43,345 bases of DNA, taken from the NCBI RefSeq assembly GCF_000334895.1, contig NZ_BAFM01000022.1, positions 1 to 43,345 on the forward strand, written 5' to 3'. The notes under the pieces are model-generated. The model saw only the letters and a program-made list of their open reading frames with translations. It made no database searches and had not been told where the DNA came from. Positions 1 through 8,600 of the stretch are shown in pieces; the first letter of the stretch is position 1; the number at the start of each line of letters is the position of its first letter. The translations under genes and the position numbers were made by a program. The DNA is from Halococcus agarilyticus. GTDB taxonomy: Archaea > Halobacteriota > Halobacteria > Halobacteriales > Halococcaceae.

Positions 1-53
1 TACGCTCAATCTCCTTTTCAGAGCCTTCAACCCCACAAGGGTTCGTCTGAAAT
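1..53 (-). CRISPR. Leader-proximal end of a CRISPR array (one repeat, part of the first spacer)
   Basis: Positions 24-53 read on the minus strand give a 30-nt sequence starting ATTTCAGACGAACCC and ending GGGGTTGAAGG. This is very close to the common haloarchaeal type I-B repeat (GTTTCAGACG...GTTGAAGC), differing mainly at the two ends. Positions 1-23 would be the start of the newest spacer. The array reads leftward out of the window, the same direction as the cas genes. Only one repeat is visible, so periodicity cannot be shown here; the call rests on repeat similarity and on the adjacent cas2. Confidence 0.82.
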
Positions 54-156
54 CATGCCCGATATAGCGGACATACACCCGCTATATGCCGCTCACCACA
101 TACGGTTTTCGTTGACCGCCAATACGCGATGAACCCCCGAGGGTCGATGGAGCAGC
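54..156 (-). promoter_or_regulatory. CRISPR leader
   Basis: This is the 103-bp gap between the cas2 stop codon and the first repeat, where the array promoter and the Cas1-Cas2 docking sequence should lie. It is less GC-rich than the cas genes. On the minus strand it contains a C/G-rich block (ACCCTCGGGGGTTC, about 131-144) and a perfect inverted repeat near the repeat junction. The array promoter cannot be placed with certainty; TATA-like strings occur inside the inverted repeat arms. Confidence 0.7.
62..87. repeat. Perfect inverted repeat in the CRISPR leader
   Basis: ATATAGCGG (62-70) and CCGCTATAT (79-87) are exact reverse complements separated by 8 nt, and the near arm is 9 bp from the first CRISPR repeat. 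It could be a protein site that anchors the adaptation complex, or a cruciform. The function is inferred from position only. Confidence 0.75.
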
Positions 157-420
157 TCAGAGAAACTGGCTGTCCTCGGTCGGGTCGTCACCGAAGACGG
201 TTCGATCGACGTAACTCTCCGCCGAAACCGTGTAGATGATGGTGGACTCGCCCGGCTCCAGCAGGTCCTCGACGTGATTTCGCATTCGTTCGAGTTCGCC
301 CTCCGTGACTTCACCCTCGAACACCGAGTTCTGGACATGGACCAGGTGCCGTCGGAGGTAGTTGAGAAAGAGCCGTGTTCGATCCGCCTGTACGTCGTAG
401 ACCGCGATCACGTACACCAC
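157..420 (-). CDS. cas2: CRISPR-associated endoribonuclease Cas2
   Basis: An 87-aa protein of normal Cas2 length. It is the structural partner of Cas1 in the integrase that adds spacers. The N-terminal strand carries the conserved aspartate in VYVIAVYDVQ (residue 9), followed by RLFLNYLRRHL and HVQNSVFEGEV, typical of the Cas2 ferredoxin fold. Translation starts with GTG at 420, one base after the cas1 stop, so the two are translationally coupled. It is the last gene of the operon and lies next to the leader. The identification is firm; the nuclease activity is not needed for adaptation and is not implied. Confidence 0.95.
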   Translation of the reverse strand: MVYVIAVYDVQADRTRLFLNYLRRHLVHVQNSVFEGEVTEGELERMRNHVEDLLEPGESTIIYTVSAESYVDRTVFGDDPTEDSQFL

Positions 421-421
421 G

Positions 422-1414
422 TTACCACCACCGCTCGAAGGGTTCGTAGGGCTCGCCAGTGAGCAAGTGCTTTTTGAGCTTATACGCCTCGATTCGCAGG
501 AGGTACTGGTAGCTCACCTTCCGGTCGAGTCGCGGATGTTCGACGGTACGGTCGAGGGTCTCCTCGAACGCCTTCGAGAACGTCTTGCGGCCCGTCTCGG
601 TCAGGAGGCAGGCGTTGAGGTCCTCCTCGAAGCTATCCGTGGTGAGTTGCCCGCGATTGAGCAGCCGGAATATCACGCGGTCGGCGAGCACCGGCTTGAA
701 CGGCTCGGCGATGTCGAGCGCGAGCGAGTAGCGTCGCTCGCCCGGTTCGTGGAGGAAGCTCACCGCCGGGTCGAGCGCGGTCGCTCGAATCGCCGAGACG
801 CAGTTGGCGTACACCAGCGAGTTGCCGAAGGAGATCAGACTGTTCACCTCGTTCGAGGGCGGGTTGTACTGGCGGCCGCCGAAGACGAATCCTTCGGGGA
901 GGATCGCGTCGAACGTCGAGTAGTACGCCCGTCGAGCGCCCGCCTCCATGCCCATCAGTTCCGAGACGTCCCCGGCCTCGTCGAGTCCATCGCCGATCCG
1001 TTCCAGCTCGTCGATCACCGACTCGAAGTCGTGATCCCGGTTGTGGTAGTACGAGACGTTCGCGCGCATGTTGTGGATGCTGCCGGCAACGAATGCCCGC
1101 GCGATCGAGAGTCGGGAATCGGGGTCGTCGTAGCTCCGGACCTGCTCGACCAGTGTCCGTCCGGACGTCTGGCCTCGCTCGGGCACGATCGATCCGGCGT
1201 AGTAGTCGTTCCACCCGAAGACGTGTGCGGCGACGCCTTCGTCGTTGAGGAAGGACATGAGCCGCGTGTTGTAGTCGATCTGTCCGTGGAGGAAGAGTGC
1301 CTCCGCGTTCTCGATGGGGAGGTACTTCTTCTCGCCCTCGTCGGTGACGAGGCGCACGGTATCGTTGTGGCGTTCGAGCCGGCCGTCGGAGAACACGTGG
1401 TAGTTGTCGTTCAT
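422..1414 (-). CDS. cas1: CRISPR integrase Cas1 (type I-B)
   Basis: The DNA integrase that inserts spacers at the leader end of the array. The start chosen is the ATG at 1414, which overlaps the cas4 stop (TGATG) and gives 330 aa, beginning MNDNYHVFSDG. A longer frame reaching 1447 would add 11 residues that overlap the end of cas4 and look unlike Cas1. Metal-binding residues fit E157 (GMEAGARRAYY), H222 (FLHEPGERRYS) and D234/E237 (LALDIAEPFKP). It sits between cas4 and cas2, the usual adaptation block. Confidence 0.96.
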   Translation of the reverse strand: MNDNYHVFSDGRLERHNDTVRLVTDEGEKKYLPIENAEALFLHGQIDYNTRLMSFLNDEGVAAHVFGWNDYYAGSIVPERGQTSGRTLVEQVRSYDDPDSRLSIARAFVAGSIHNMRANVSYYHNRDHDFESVIDELERIGDGLDEAGDVSELMGMEAGARRAYYSTFDAILPEGFVFGGRQYNPPSNEVNSLISFGNSLVYANCVSAIRATALDPAVSFLHEPGERRYSLALDIAEPFKPVLADRVIFRLLNRGQLTTDSFEEDLNACLLTETGRKTFSKAFEETLDRTVEHPRLDRKVSYQYLLRIEAYKLKKHLLTGEPYEPFERWW

Positions 1415-1980
1415 CAGCAGCTCCAGCAGAAGTCGTGATAGGCGCACGATTCACAGAACGGCTTCTCCTCGGCTGGTGGCGGTGTGTCGCTCGTCACGAC
1501 TCGATGCACCCCGCGAATCGACTCCTCGACCCACTCGACGCGCTCGTCGGTGAGTTCGACCGTCTCCTGTCTGCGCTCGGTCGGATGGGCGAGTACGCCC
1601 TCGCGCTCGACGCCGACGACACGATCGAGATACCAGAGATAGTAACACAGCTGGAGCTTCGCGGGATCGACCAGCGACGAGGATGGCTTGACCTCCATCA
1701 CACGACCATCCTCGAGCACGTCGATGGCGATGGTGCCGTCGATCGAGACGTTCCGGCGCTTTCCCTCGTAGGCGGAGTCGTCGACCCGTGTTCCCCGCAC
1801 GACCGCCACGTTGTCCCGATCGATCTCGAGGTGGCGGGAGACGAACCAGAGCTCGCGCTCACAGACCTCGTAGTACTGCATCATCACGCCCGTGACGTGG
1901 AACTCGTCGTCGAGCGCCTCGTCGCGGGCCGTCGCGAGCAGTTTCTCGACGGGGTCTATCGAGGAGGTCTCGGTACTCAT
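1414..1980 (-). CDS. cas4: Cas4 RecB-family exonuclease
   Basis: A 188-aa iron-sulfur nuclease that trims prespacers and helps PAM choice. RecB motifs are visible: D81 (SIDGTIAID), E96 and K98 (MEVKPSSSL), then QLCYYLWYL. The four cluster cysteines fit C40 plus the C-terminal set C176, C179 and C185/C188 (FCESCAYHDFCWSC). It overlaps cas3 by ATGA and cas1 by TGATG. Length and motifs are complete, so it should be functional. Confidence 0.95.
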   Translation of the reverse strand: MSTETSSIDPVEKLLATARDEALDDEFHVTGVMMQYYEVCERELWFVSRHLEIDRDNVAVVRGTRVDDSAYEGKRRNVSIDGTIAIDVLEDGRVMEVKPSSSLVDPAKLQLCYYLWYLDRVVGVEREGVLAHPTERRQETVELTDERVEWVEESIRGVHRVVTSDTPPPAEEKPFCESCAYHDFCWSC

Positions 1981-4580
1981 AGAAACTGGTGGTCAACGGT
2001 ACTTTCGGGATCGACGAAACCCTTCGTGACATCGAAAAACGATCCTTGATCCCGAGTGTCCAATCGCCACAATCCTTCCTCTCTGTCGATCACAGGCGTT
2101 AATTTCCGGATCGAATCGGCCCTGTCGCTGTCCTCACGGTACACCGGAACGGAAATCCGAAGAGGTTTCGTTGCGTCACGTAGCCGATCCATCTCGTCGA
2201 AAGAGTGGTTCTTCGCTGCCTCGGCAAAGTCGTCAACGAGTTCACGCTCGTTTTCGGTTCGTATCACGAGAACATCGGCCGTCCGTCGCTGGCCGATGAG
2301 CGACAGTTTCCCCAGTTCGTCGGCGCGCGCCTCGTCGACGAACTCCGCGTACGACTGTTTGCCGACGTCTTTCTCCCCATGGAGCCGATCGTAGTATCGG
2401 CTCACCGCGTCTCGGGCCACTGCCGTCTCGGAGAGCGCTCCCTCGTCGTCGCGGACCGAATCGAGCGTGTCGGCGGCGACAGGGAGTAGCGACGTCCCTC
2501 GATTGTAGACGGCTTCGGCTGGTGTCTTCGCCTGCTCGCCGGGAGCGTCGAGCCACCAGACCGTGACGCGCCCGCGAGCCCGCTCGAACGAGCGGTTGCA
2601 CCGCCCCGCTGCCTGCACGATACTGTCGATCGGGGCGAGGTCGCGGTACACCCGATCGAAGCTGATGTCCACGCCCGCCTCGACGAGCTGGGTCGAGACG
2701 ACGACGAGCGGATAGCCGCGCTGGGTGAGTTTTTTTGCCGTCTCGATCAGCGTCAGCCGGTCCGCGGGACGGAGCCGCGTCGAGAGGTGCAGCAACGCGT
2801 CGTCACCTCCCTCGATCACGCGGCCAGCGACCGTTTCGGGATCGACCAAATCCACGTCACCGACTGAACCGAGTACCTCGGCGTACACTTCGGCGACATC
2901 GACTTGCGTGGGACCACTCACACGCTCGGTGAGTTCACGAGTGCTATCGATCGTGTTGCAAACCGCGAGAGCGGACTCCCCGCTGTCGAGCGATTCGGTC
3001 AGCGCGTCCGCAGCGTCCTCGTAGGTCTTCGGTCCCGCCTGATCCTCGATGTACCGCTCGGTTGAGGCATCGAGTTCGTAGCTCACCCGTTCGACGGCTT
3101 CGAAATAGCTGTCGGGATCGTCGACGAGCTCGGTCGGATCGCCGACGATTTCGGTCGAGTGCTCGAACAGTTCCGGCTGGGTCGCCGTCATCGCGATCAC
3201 GGTCGCGTCGTAGCGCTCGGTCAGCATCACGACGAGTCGGGGAACGAGCTTCCACCAGTCGAGCGGCAGGCTCTGTGGCTCGTCGAGGACGACGACGCTG
3301 TTTCGGAGCGCGGGGAGCTTCATCGACTGCTGGTTGCCCGGTCCGGCAAGACTCTCGAACAGCTGGACGAAGGTCGTTACCGTCAACCCCGCGCGCCAGC
3401 TCTCGGCGAGCATCCCCGCGATGTCGTCGTCGAGATCGGCCTTCTCCTCGTTCCCCTCTTCACGAATGATCGTCTCCGCGAGGTGGTGGTGGGCGGTGAG
3501 CAGTCGTCCGGCGGTGTCGGTCTCGTAGATATCCTCGACCTCGCCGACGACCTGGTCGATGATGCTCGTAAAGGGGAGCGCGTAGACGACGCGCTCGCCG
3601 TCGAGTCGATCGCGGAGATCGAACGCCGCCGAGAGCCCGGTGAGCGTCTTTCCCATCCCGGTCGGCAGCGTGAGCGTCGCCACGCCGCCACCGGTCTCGG
3701 CGAACGCGGCGGTGTTGTCGAGGACGGACTCGCGGGCGCGCGATCGGTGGTGGTCGAGTCGCTCGGCGCGCGTTCCGTCCGGATCAGCGCTCGCGTCGTC
3801 CTCGATCCGTTCGACGTGCTCGTCGAGTCGGCCCAACGAGGGCGACTCCGCCGCGTAAGTGGACGAATCGTCGTCCGCACCGGCGGCGCTGGTCTTGTCC
3901 GCGAGCACGAGCGCGCTCCAGCACTGGAGAACGAGCGCGTAGCACGACTTCGAGAGCGCATCGACGTTCGGTTGCTCGTCGATGACGACGTGTGTCGCGA
4001 TCCGTTCGACGAGCGAGTCATCGATGATCGCTTGCGCGAACGCTTTCCAGTCATCGGCATCCCCGGTCGCTTCCTCGAAGATGGTCGTCGCAACATCGGG
4101 AGCGTGATCGTGGATGTTCTTCGCCTGGTGTGCGACGACGTCGAGTGCTTCGTCGTCGCCGTGGAGGCTTCCATCCGTCCGACCCACGACGTATTCGAGC
4201 ACGTCCGGGAGCGTACCGTGGTGTTTCGCGATCGCAACGAATCCGGCGATACAGGTCTCCGTATCGAACCCGCCGCGTTCGAGAACTGCGAAGGCAGCGA
4301 ACGATCCAAGCGGCGAGTGGTGACGTTTCGTTGTCGGTGTCGGGTCCCGGCGATCGTCGTCGATGTAGTGTTGGAACCACGTCGTCGCCTTGCCGAGGTC
4401 GTGGACGAGCGCGAGGCGACGGACGACCTCGTAGAGCGGGTCGCCTTCCGGTGTGGTCGCCTCCTCGGGCACGAGATGATCGACTCTGTTCGCAACGTCT
4501 TCGAGATGAGTCACGAGTCTTACTGACGGATGATCGTCTTCCGGAGGATGGGAGTATCGCTCGTTCGGGTCGAGCGCCAT
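1977..4580 (-). CDS. cas3: CRISPR-associated nuclease-helicase Cas3
   Basis: An 867-aa fused HD nuclease and SF2 helicase, recruited by Cascade to unwind and degrade target DNA. The HD domain shows HD at 60-61 (LVHDLGKA), RHH at 86-88 and KHH at 119-121. The helicase shows Walker A at about 305-312 (LPTGMGKT), DEPQ at 433-436, motif III MTATQP at about 464-469, then TQLVEAGVDIS and QAAGRCNR for motifs V and VI. The frame is intact with all motifs present. It shares ATGA overlaps with cas5 upstream and cas4 downstream. Confidence 0.96.
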   Translation of the reverse strand: MALDPNERYSHPPEDDHPSVRLVTHLEDVANRVDHLVPEEATTPEGDPLYEVVRRLALVHDLGKATTWFQHYIDDDRRDPTPTTKRHHSPLGSFAAFAVLERGGFDTETCIAGFVAIAKHHGTLPDVLEYVVGRTDGSLHGDDEALDVVAHQAKNIHDHAPDVATTIFEEATGDADDWKAFAQAIIDDSLVERIATHVVIDEQPNVDALSKSCYALVLQCWSALVLADKTSAAGADDDSSTYAAESPSLGRLDEHVERIEDDASADPDGTRAERLDHHRSRARESVLDNTAAFAETGGGVATLTLPTGMGKTLTGLSAAFDLRDRLDGERVVYALPFTSIIDQVVGEVEDIYETDTAGRLLTAHHHLAETIIREEGNEEKADLDDDIAGMLAESWRAGLTVTTFVQLFESLAGPGNQQSMKLPALRNSVVVLDEPQSLPLDWWKLVPRLVVMLTERYDATVIAMTATQPELFEHSTEIVGDPTELVDDPDSYFEAVERVSYELDASTERYIEDQAGPKTYEDAADALTESLDSGESALAVCNTIDSTRELTERVSGPTQVDVAEVYAEVLGSVGDVDLVDPETVAGRVIEGGDDALLHLSTRLRPADRLTLIETAKKLTQRGYPLVVVSTQLVEAGVDISFDRVYRDLAPIDSIVQAAGRCNRSFERARGRVTVWWLDAPGEQAKTPAEAVYNRGTSLLPVAADTLDSVRDDEGALSETAVARDAVSRYYDRLHGEKDVGKQSYAEFVDEARADELGKLSLIGQRRTADVLVIRTENERELVDDFAEAAKNHSFDEMDRLRDATKPLRISVPVYREDSDRADSIRKLTPVIDREEGLWRLDTRDQGSFFDVTKGFVDPESTVDHQFL

Positions 4581-5383
4581 CAGACGAACACCACCGTGCG
4601 CTCGTCGACCGTTTTCGCGTCGATATCCCGAACGTCGAGTTCCTTCGCGTCGGGATTGTAGACGTAGGACGTGAACTCGGTCGTCGTTCGGCCTCCCGAA
4701 TCGTTCGCCATGAACGCGGGGGATTCTTCGACCTGACAGCGCGTGCCGGATTCGAGAACGACACTCTCGATTCTGTTCGGGACCGCCGAGTCGACCGCAA
4801 CTGGATCGTCGGTTGGCCCATCTCGAACCTCGAACTCGCCGTGGAACTCGAGTTCAGCGAGATGTTCCGAGAGTCCGAGGCTCGGGACGTAGTGTGATTT
4901 CCCGGCTGCGAGCGTCTCCCGCAGTTTCCGGTACGTCTTCTCGTCACTCAGCGCGATGTCGATCCGGTATTCGGGGCCGACGAGTACCTCGTAGTTGTGC
5001 TGCTGGCGGAGGTTCGTCGGGTCCGGAAGCCTGATAGTGATCTTTCCATGAGCGTTGATGGATTGGAGGTCGCCACCTGCTGTCGAGAGCGTGTTCATCG
5101 GCATGTTCAGCGTCCGGAGCGGTGACACCGGCTCGATGGCGATTCGAGAGGCCGAGGGGCCGAAGAGGTCGTAATAGCCGTCACGCTCGACACCGAGCAC
5201 CGCAGCTAACAGGCCCGCAACTGTCGTTCGGGGGATAATCCGGTAGGTCTGTTTGACGACGTTCCCCTCAACGCGTCGGAAGTGCCCCCACGGACCACGA
5301 ACCGTCACGGAGAGACACCGCTCTGGGACCCACTCCGACTCGTCGTTGGTCGACGCCCCGGGCGATTCCTGCTCCATCGTCAC
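4580..5383 (-). CDS. cas5: Cascade subunit Cas5 (type I-B)
   Basis: A 267-aa RAMP protein that caps the 5' handle of crRNA in Cascade. The ferredoxin-like start CLSVTVRGPWGHFRR and the following TYRIIPRTTVAGLLAAVLG match the Cas5 N-terminal pattern. The first possible start is a GTG at 5383 forming GTGA with the cas7 stop; an ATG at 5377 is an alternative that removes two residues. It lies between cas7 and cas3, as usual for type I-B. Confidence 0.93.
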   Translation of the reverse strand: MTMEQESPGASTNDESEWVPERCLSVTVRGPWGHFRRVEGNVVKQTYRIIPRTTVAGLLAAVLGVERDGYYDLFGPSASRIAIEPVSPLRTLNMPMNTLSTAGGDLQSINAHGKITIRLPDPTNLRQQHNYEVLVGPEYRIDIALSDEKTYRKLRETLAAGKSHYVPSLGLSEHLAELEFHGEFEVRDGPTDDPVAVDSAVPNRIESVVLESGTRCQVEESPAFMANDSGGRTTTEFTSYVYNPDAKELDVRDIDAKTVDERTVVFV

Positions 5384-6495
5384 TCCGGACTGTCGTTGCT
5401 GTCGTCGCTCGTCGGGAGTGTCTCGCGGTGCTCGTCGTACACGTCGATGGTGTCGACGGCATCGTCCCCGATAGCGTCGCGGAGTGCGTCGTAGAACAAC
5501 TCCGAGCCGCCGAGTTCACCCTCGTGTGTGAACTGGAGGACATCGCTTGTGACGGTCCGGACACGTTCGATCTGATCGCTCGCGTTCGAGAGTCGTCGAA
5601 CGAACTCGTCGATATCGACGGCGAGGTCCCGGACGTTTCGAAGCTCTTCTTCGGGCTCTGACTCCGTCTCGTCGAGCGCGAGGTCCTTGTCAAGTCCGCC
5701 GAGATGGAAACTCTCCTCATCGTACTCGACACGGCAGTACAGTCGGGGCTCCTGCCCGACCTTGCTCCGGCTGATCGTCTGGTTCTTCAGCGCGCGCCAG
5801 CAGAGCGTGTCGAGACGTCGAACGTCGCTTTCCGTGAGCTTCGTGTCCGCAGCCCCGTGCTCGTCAACGATTCCGTGAAACCGAATCAGGCCGTACTGGA
5901 TACGATTGTCGTCGAGGTCGAACCCGCCCTGTTCTTTGCCTTCCTGCGTTGCGATGACGCTCGTGAGGCTATCGTACTCCTCGTTCTCGTTGACGGCGTG
6001 CATCGACTTGCCTGGCGAGAACTGTACCGGGCCGGTGAAGTGATTCGGCAATGCGTCCTCGACCGCTCCAAGCGCGTCGTCAGCGTCGATGCTCATCGTC
6101 GCCCCGAAGTAGCGCACGTCGACGCTTTCGTCGAGATACTCGCCGAACGCCATCTCGGCGAGTTCGCCGTCTTCCATCTCGTCGACATCGTTCTTCTCGA
6201 CGTACGCGACGGTGTCCTTCACACACGCCGAGAGGAGTTTCGTACGCGTCTGGGCGTATCCATCGTCACCGCTGGCGTTGCGGATGTAGACGCCGTGGCC
6301 GTCGTCGTCGAGCTGGTCACGGAGGTAGCGCTTCAGCCGCACGTCCGTGACGATGGCCTGTTGGGTTTGGGGGTCGATCCGCGGACGGTTCGAACCGCTG
6401 AGCGGGTTGCCGTTCGGGTTCGCGTCGACGGCGTCGTACAGGAAGACGATCTCGGAGCGGTGCTGGACGGTGTTGGCGTCAGTATCGGTTGTCAT
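5380..6495 (-). CDS. cas7: Cascade backbone subunit Cas7 (type I-B, Csh2-like)
   Basis: A 371-aa RAMP protein that polymerises along the crRNA to form the Cascade backbone. The N-terminal motif EIVFLYDAVDANPNGNPL is typical of the Csh2/DevR group, followed by DVRLKRYLRDQL. The C-terminal third is strongly acidic, a halophilic feature. The ATG at 6495 overlaps the cas8b stop (ATGA) and its own stop overlaps cas5 (GTGA), giving tight stoichiometric coupling. Confidence 0.94.
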   Translation of the reverse strand: MTTDTDANTVQHRSEIVFLYDAVDANPNGNPLSGSNRPRIDPQTQQAIVTDVRLKRYLRDQLDDDGHGVYIRNASGDDGYAQTRTKLLSACVKDTVAYVEKNDVDEMEDGELAEMAFGEYLDESVDVRYFGATMSIDADDALGAVEDALPNHFTGPVQFSPGKSMHAVNENEEYDSLTSVIATQEGKEQGGFDLDDNRIQYGLIRFHGIVDEHGAADTKLTESDVRRLDTLCWRALKNQTISRSKVGQEPRLYCRVEYDEESFHLGGLDKDLALDETESEPEEELRNVRDLAVDIDEFVRRLSNASDQIERVRTVTSDVLQFTHEGELGGSELFYDALRDAIGDDAVDTIDVYDEHRETLPTSDDSNDSPE

Positions 6496-8600
6496 GATGT
6501 GGCTTCCTCCTCGATTTCTGCGGCTGCTTCGTCGTCGTCTGAGAGCGGGCGGTCGTTCATGCCGTACGTGACCCCGAGCGCGTAGTAGAATCGGAGGTCG
6601 CTCTTGTCAAGGTCCCACTCGTCGGGATCCGGATTGAGGATCGTCTTGCGGAGTCGATCGACGATGTAGTCGAACTTCGTTCCCGGGTACTGCTTTCCCT
6701 CACGTTTCTTTTCCTCCCTCGTGTACGTCAGCGTCTTCTCGATCGCGTCCTGTGCGACCTTCTTGATCCGGTTCGTCGTGATCGATTTGACGGGGAACTG
6801 GTCGACGAGCGTCGTCGAACGCTCCAAGGGCCACTCCTGATAGCTCCCGACAGCGCCGACGAGTGCACCCAGGAGAAACACGCCACATCGTTGGTCGTGT
6901 CCGAGCGCTGGTGTGTTTTCGATGAACTCTTCGAGGTTCTGGTCGCCTTCGAACCCACCATCGGTGATGGCGAGGTTTTCTCGTGATTCCATGGTTCGTA
7001 TTCGATATGTCGGTTGTTCGGCTATCGATCGTTGCTGGTCGTCCGCCGTGAGGAACTCCTCTTCAGCTCCCGCGAGCGCACACAACTGGGCGTACTGGGA
7101 CGCGACCCGAAACCGAGGGAACTGCTCGTCGGTGTCTTCTTCGATGATCCGTTCGACGTATCCATCCAGCAGCATCGATACCGGGATCGGCGTTCCACTA
7201 AGTACGTCGACGAGTGCCTCGATTCGGATGTCGTCGGCACTCGCCTCGTCCTCGCCCGTCGGAAGTGTTTCGGCGAAGTACCAGCCGGACGCGATCGGGC
7301 CGAGGAGCCCCTCTCCATCGAGTAGCGTCCACCCCTCGTTCGTCGGGAACGCCGCGGTCCAGCGGTCGTCGTCCCGGAACGCCGCGGTTCGAAGCACGTC
7401 CACGTGTGATCGCGCGAGCTCGGCTGGGTACTGTATTCGCCCGTTCAGCGTCTCACCGAAGACGTCATAGCGCGACATCTGATGGGGCATGACCGCCGAA
7501 ACGTAGAACCGAAGCCGATTCGTATCGATCGACCAGTCGGTTCGTCGCTGGTATACGTTCTCGATGGGGGTGGTTCTGCTCTCATCGGCGTTTGCGGCGG
7601 CGTGGAGCGTACTGTACAGCGTGTACGCGTCGTCAATCGATGGCCGCCCGAAGAAGTACGGCAGGCAGTACACCTTCGCACCGAAGGTTCGGTAGGTACA
7701 CGCCTCAACGAACGTATCCGCGTTCATCACCGTCACGGCGGCGTCCTCGGAGATCGGATGAGTGCGCCACGCCTCCTCGATGTCGAGGCCGGGGAACTTC
7801 TCTAGCTGCTTGCCGAGGAAGTAGTTCTGGGGGTCCTCGGAGGTGCCGACCGTCCGTGTCGGTTCGCCGGTAACGAGGTCGGTCGCGTTCCCCGAGGAGT
7901 CGTCGGCCTTGTTCTTGGTGACGAGCTTCGAGAGCTTTCGCTGGCGCATCGCCTCCATGAACACGTCGAGGTCGCCCGGCCATCGATACCCCTCGTCCTC
8001 GTCGAGTTGTACCTGCACCGTGAGCAGCGCCGTCGTCGACTCGCCACCGAGCGCGGTCGTGAGCGTCCCTTCGATCTCGTCGAGAGCGCCCTCGTCTTCC
8101 CCTAGTTCGACGAGTTCCTTGATGATCCAGCCCTCGTCGTGGTTTTCGGCTACTTCTTGCACCACGTCGTCGGTCGCCCACTTCGTCAACCGCTCTTTCG
8201 CGTAGCGGGCGAGTTTCTCTGGGTCGCTGTTCTGTCCGGACTGGTGGGTGACGCTGTGGTCGATACCGCGTGCGGCTGGATACTTGCAATGCGCGACATC
8301 CTGAACCTGGTCCTCGCTGTAACTCGTCACCCACACTGGGTCGATCCTGTCTGCGAGTCGGGGTTCGTCCCCCGAGAGATCGGCCCGGACCACGATGAGA
8401 CTATCACCACTGTCTTCGAGATCACCGGCCGCATCGGGCGTGAGATACGGTGCGTACTCACCGCCGCCCGTGGTCGCGAGCGTGTAGAGCTTGCCGTAGA
8501 GGTACTGGATGTCCCGAAGCGATCCAATCGGCGAATCCGGGAGTTCCTCGGCAAGCTTCTCCTCGGGATATCTCTCGCGGAACTCCTCAGGCGAAAGCAT
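6492..8600 (-). CDS. cas8b: Cascade large subunit Cas8b
   Basis: A 702-aa protein in the position and size range of the type I-B large subunit, which recognises the PAM and stabilises the target. I recognise it by position (between cas6 and cas7), length, and sequence features of the haloarchaeal Csh1 type such as SLRDIQYLYGKLYTLATTGG near the N-terminus and FLLGALVGAVGSYQEWPLER in the C-terminal part. Large subunits are poorly conserved, so the subtype call comes mostly from context. It starts with ATG at 8600, inside the last 14 bases of cas6. Confidence 0.9.
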   Translation of the reverse strand: MLSPEEFRERYPEEKLAEELPDSPIGSLRDIQYLYGKLYTLATTGGGEYAPYLTPDAAGDLEDSGDSLIVVRADLSGDEPRLADRIDPVWVTSYSEDQVQDVAHCKYPAARGIDHSVTHQSGQNSDPEKLARYAKERLTKWATDDVVQEVAENHDEGWIIKELVELGEDEGALDEIEGTLTTALGGESTTALLTVQVQLDEDEGYRWPGDLDVFMEAMRQRKLSKLVTKNKADDSSGNATDLVTGEPTRTVGTSEDPQNYFLGKQLEKFPGLDIEEAWRTHPISEDAAVTVMNADTFVEACTYRTFGAKVYCLPYFFGRPSIDDAYTLYSTLHAAANADESRTTPIENVYQRRTDWSIDTNRLRFYVSAVMPHQMSRYDVFGETLNGRIQYPAELARSHVDVLRTAAFRDDDRWTAAFPTNEGWTLLDGEGLLGPIASGWYFAETLPTGEDEASADDIRIEALVDVLSGTPIPVSMLLDGYVERIIEEDTDEQFPRFRVASQYAQLCALAGAEEEFLTADDQQRSIAEQPTYRIRTMESRENLAITDGGFEGDQNLEEFIENTPALGHDQRCGVFLLGALVGAVGSYQEWPLERSTTLVDQFPVKSITTNRIKKVAQDAIEKTLTYTREEKKREGKQYPGTKFDYIVDRLRKTILNPDPDEWDLDKSDLRFYYALGVTYGMNDRPLSDDDEAAAEIEEEATS

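Noticed and set aside
1-53. A second or degenerate CRISPR array elsewhere
   Set aside because: I looked for other copies of the repeat and saw none; the array continues off the left edge.
467-1438. Long open frame on the plus strand (323 aa) through cas1
   Set aside because: It is the antisense shadow of cas1; GC-rich haloarchaeal genes leave the opposite frame open. No start signal or family motif.
3159-4526. 455-aa plus-strand frame across cas3
   Set aside because: Antisense to cas3, whose full set of HD and helicase motifs is on the minus strand.
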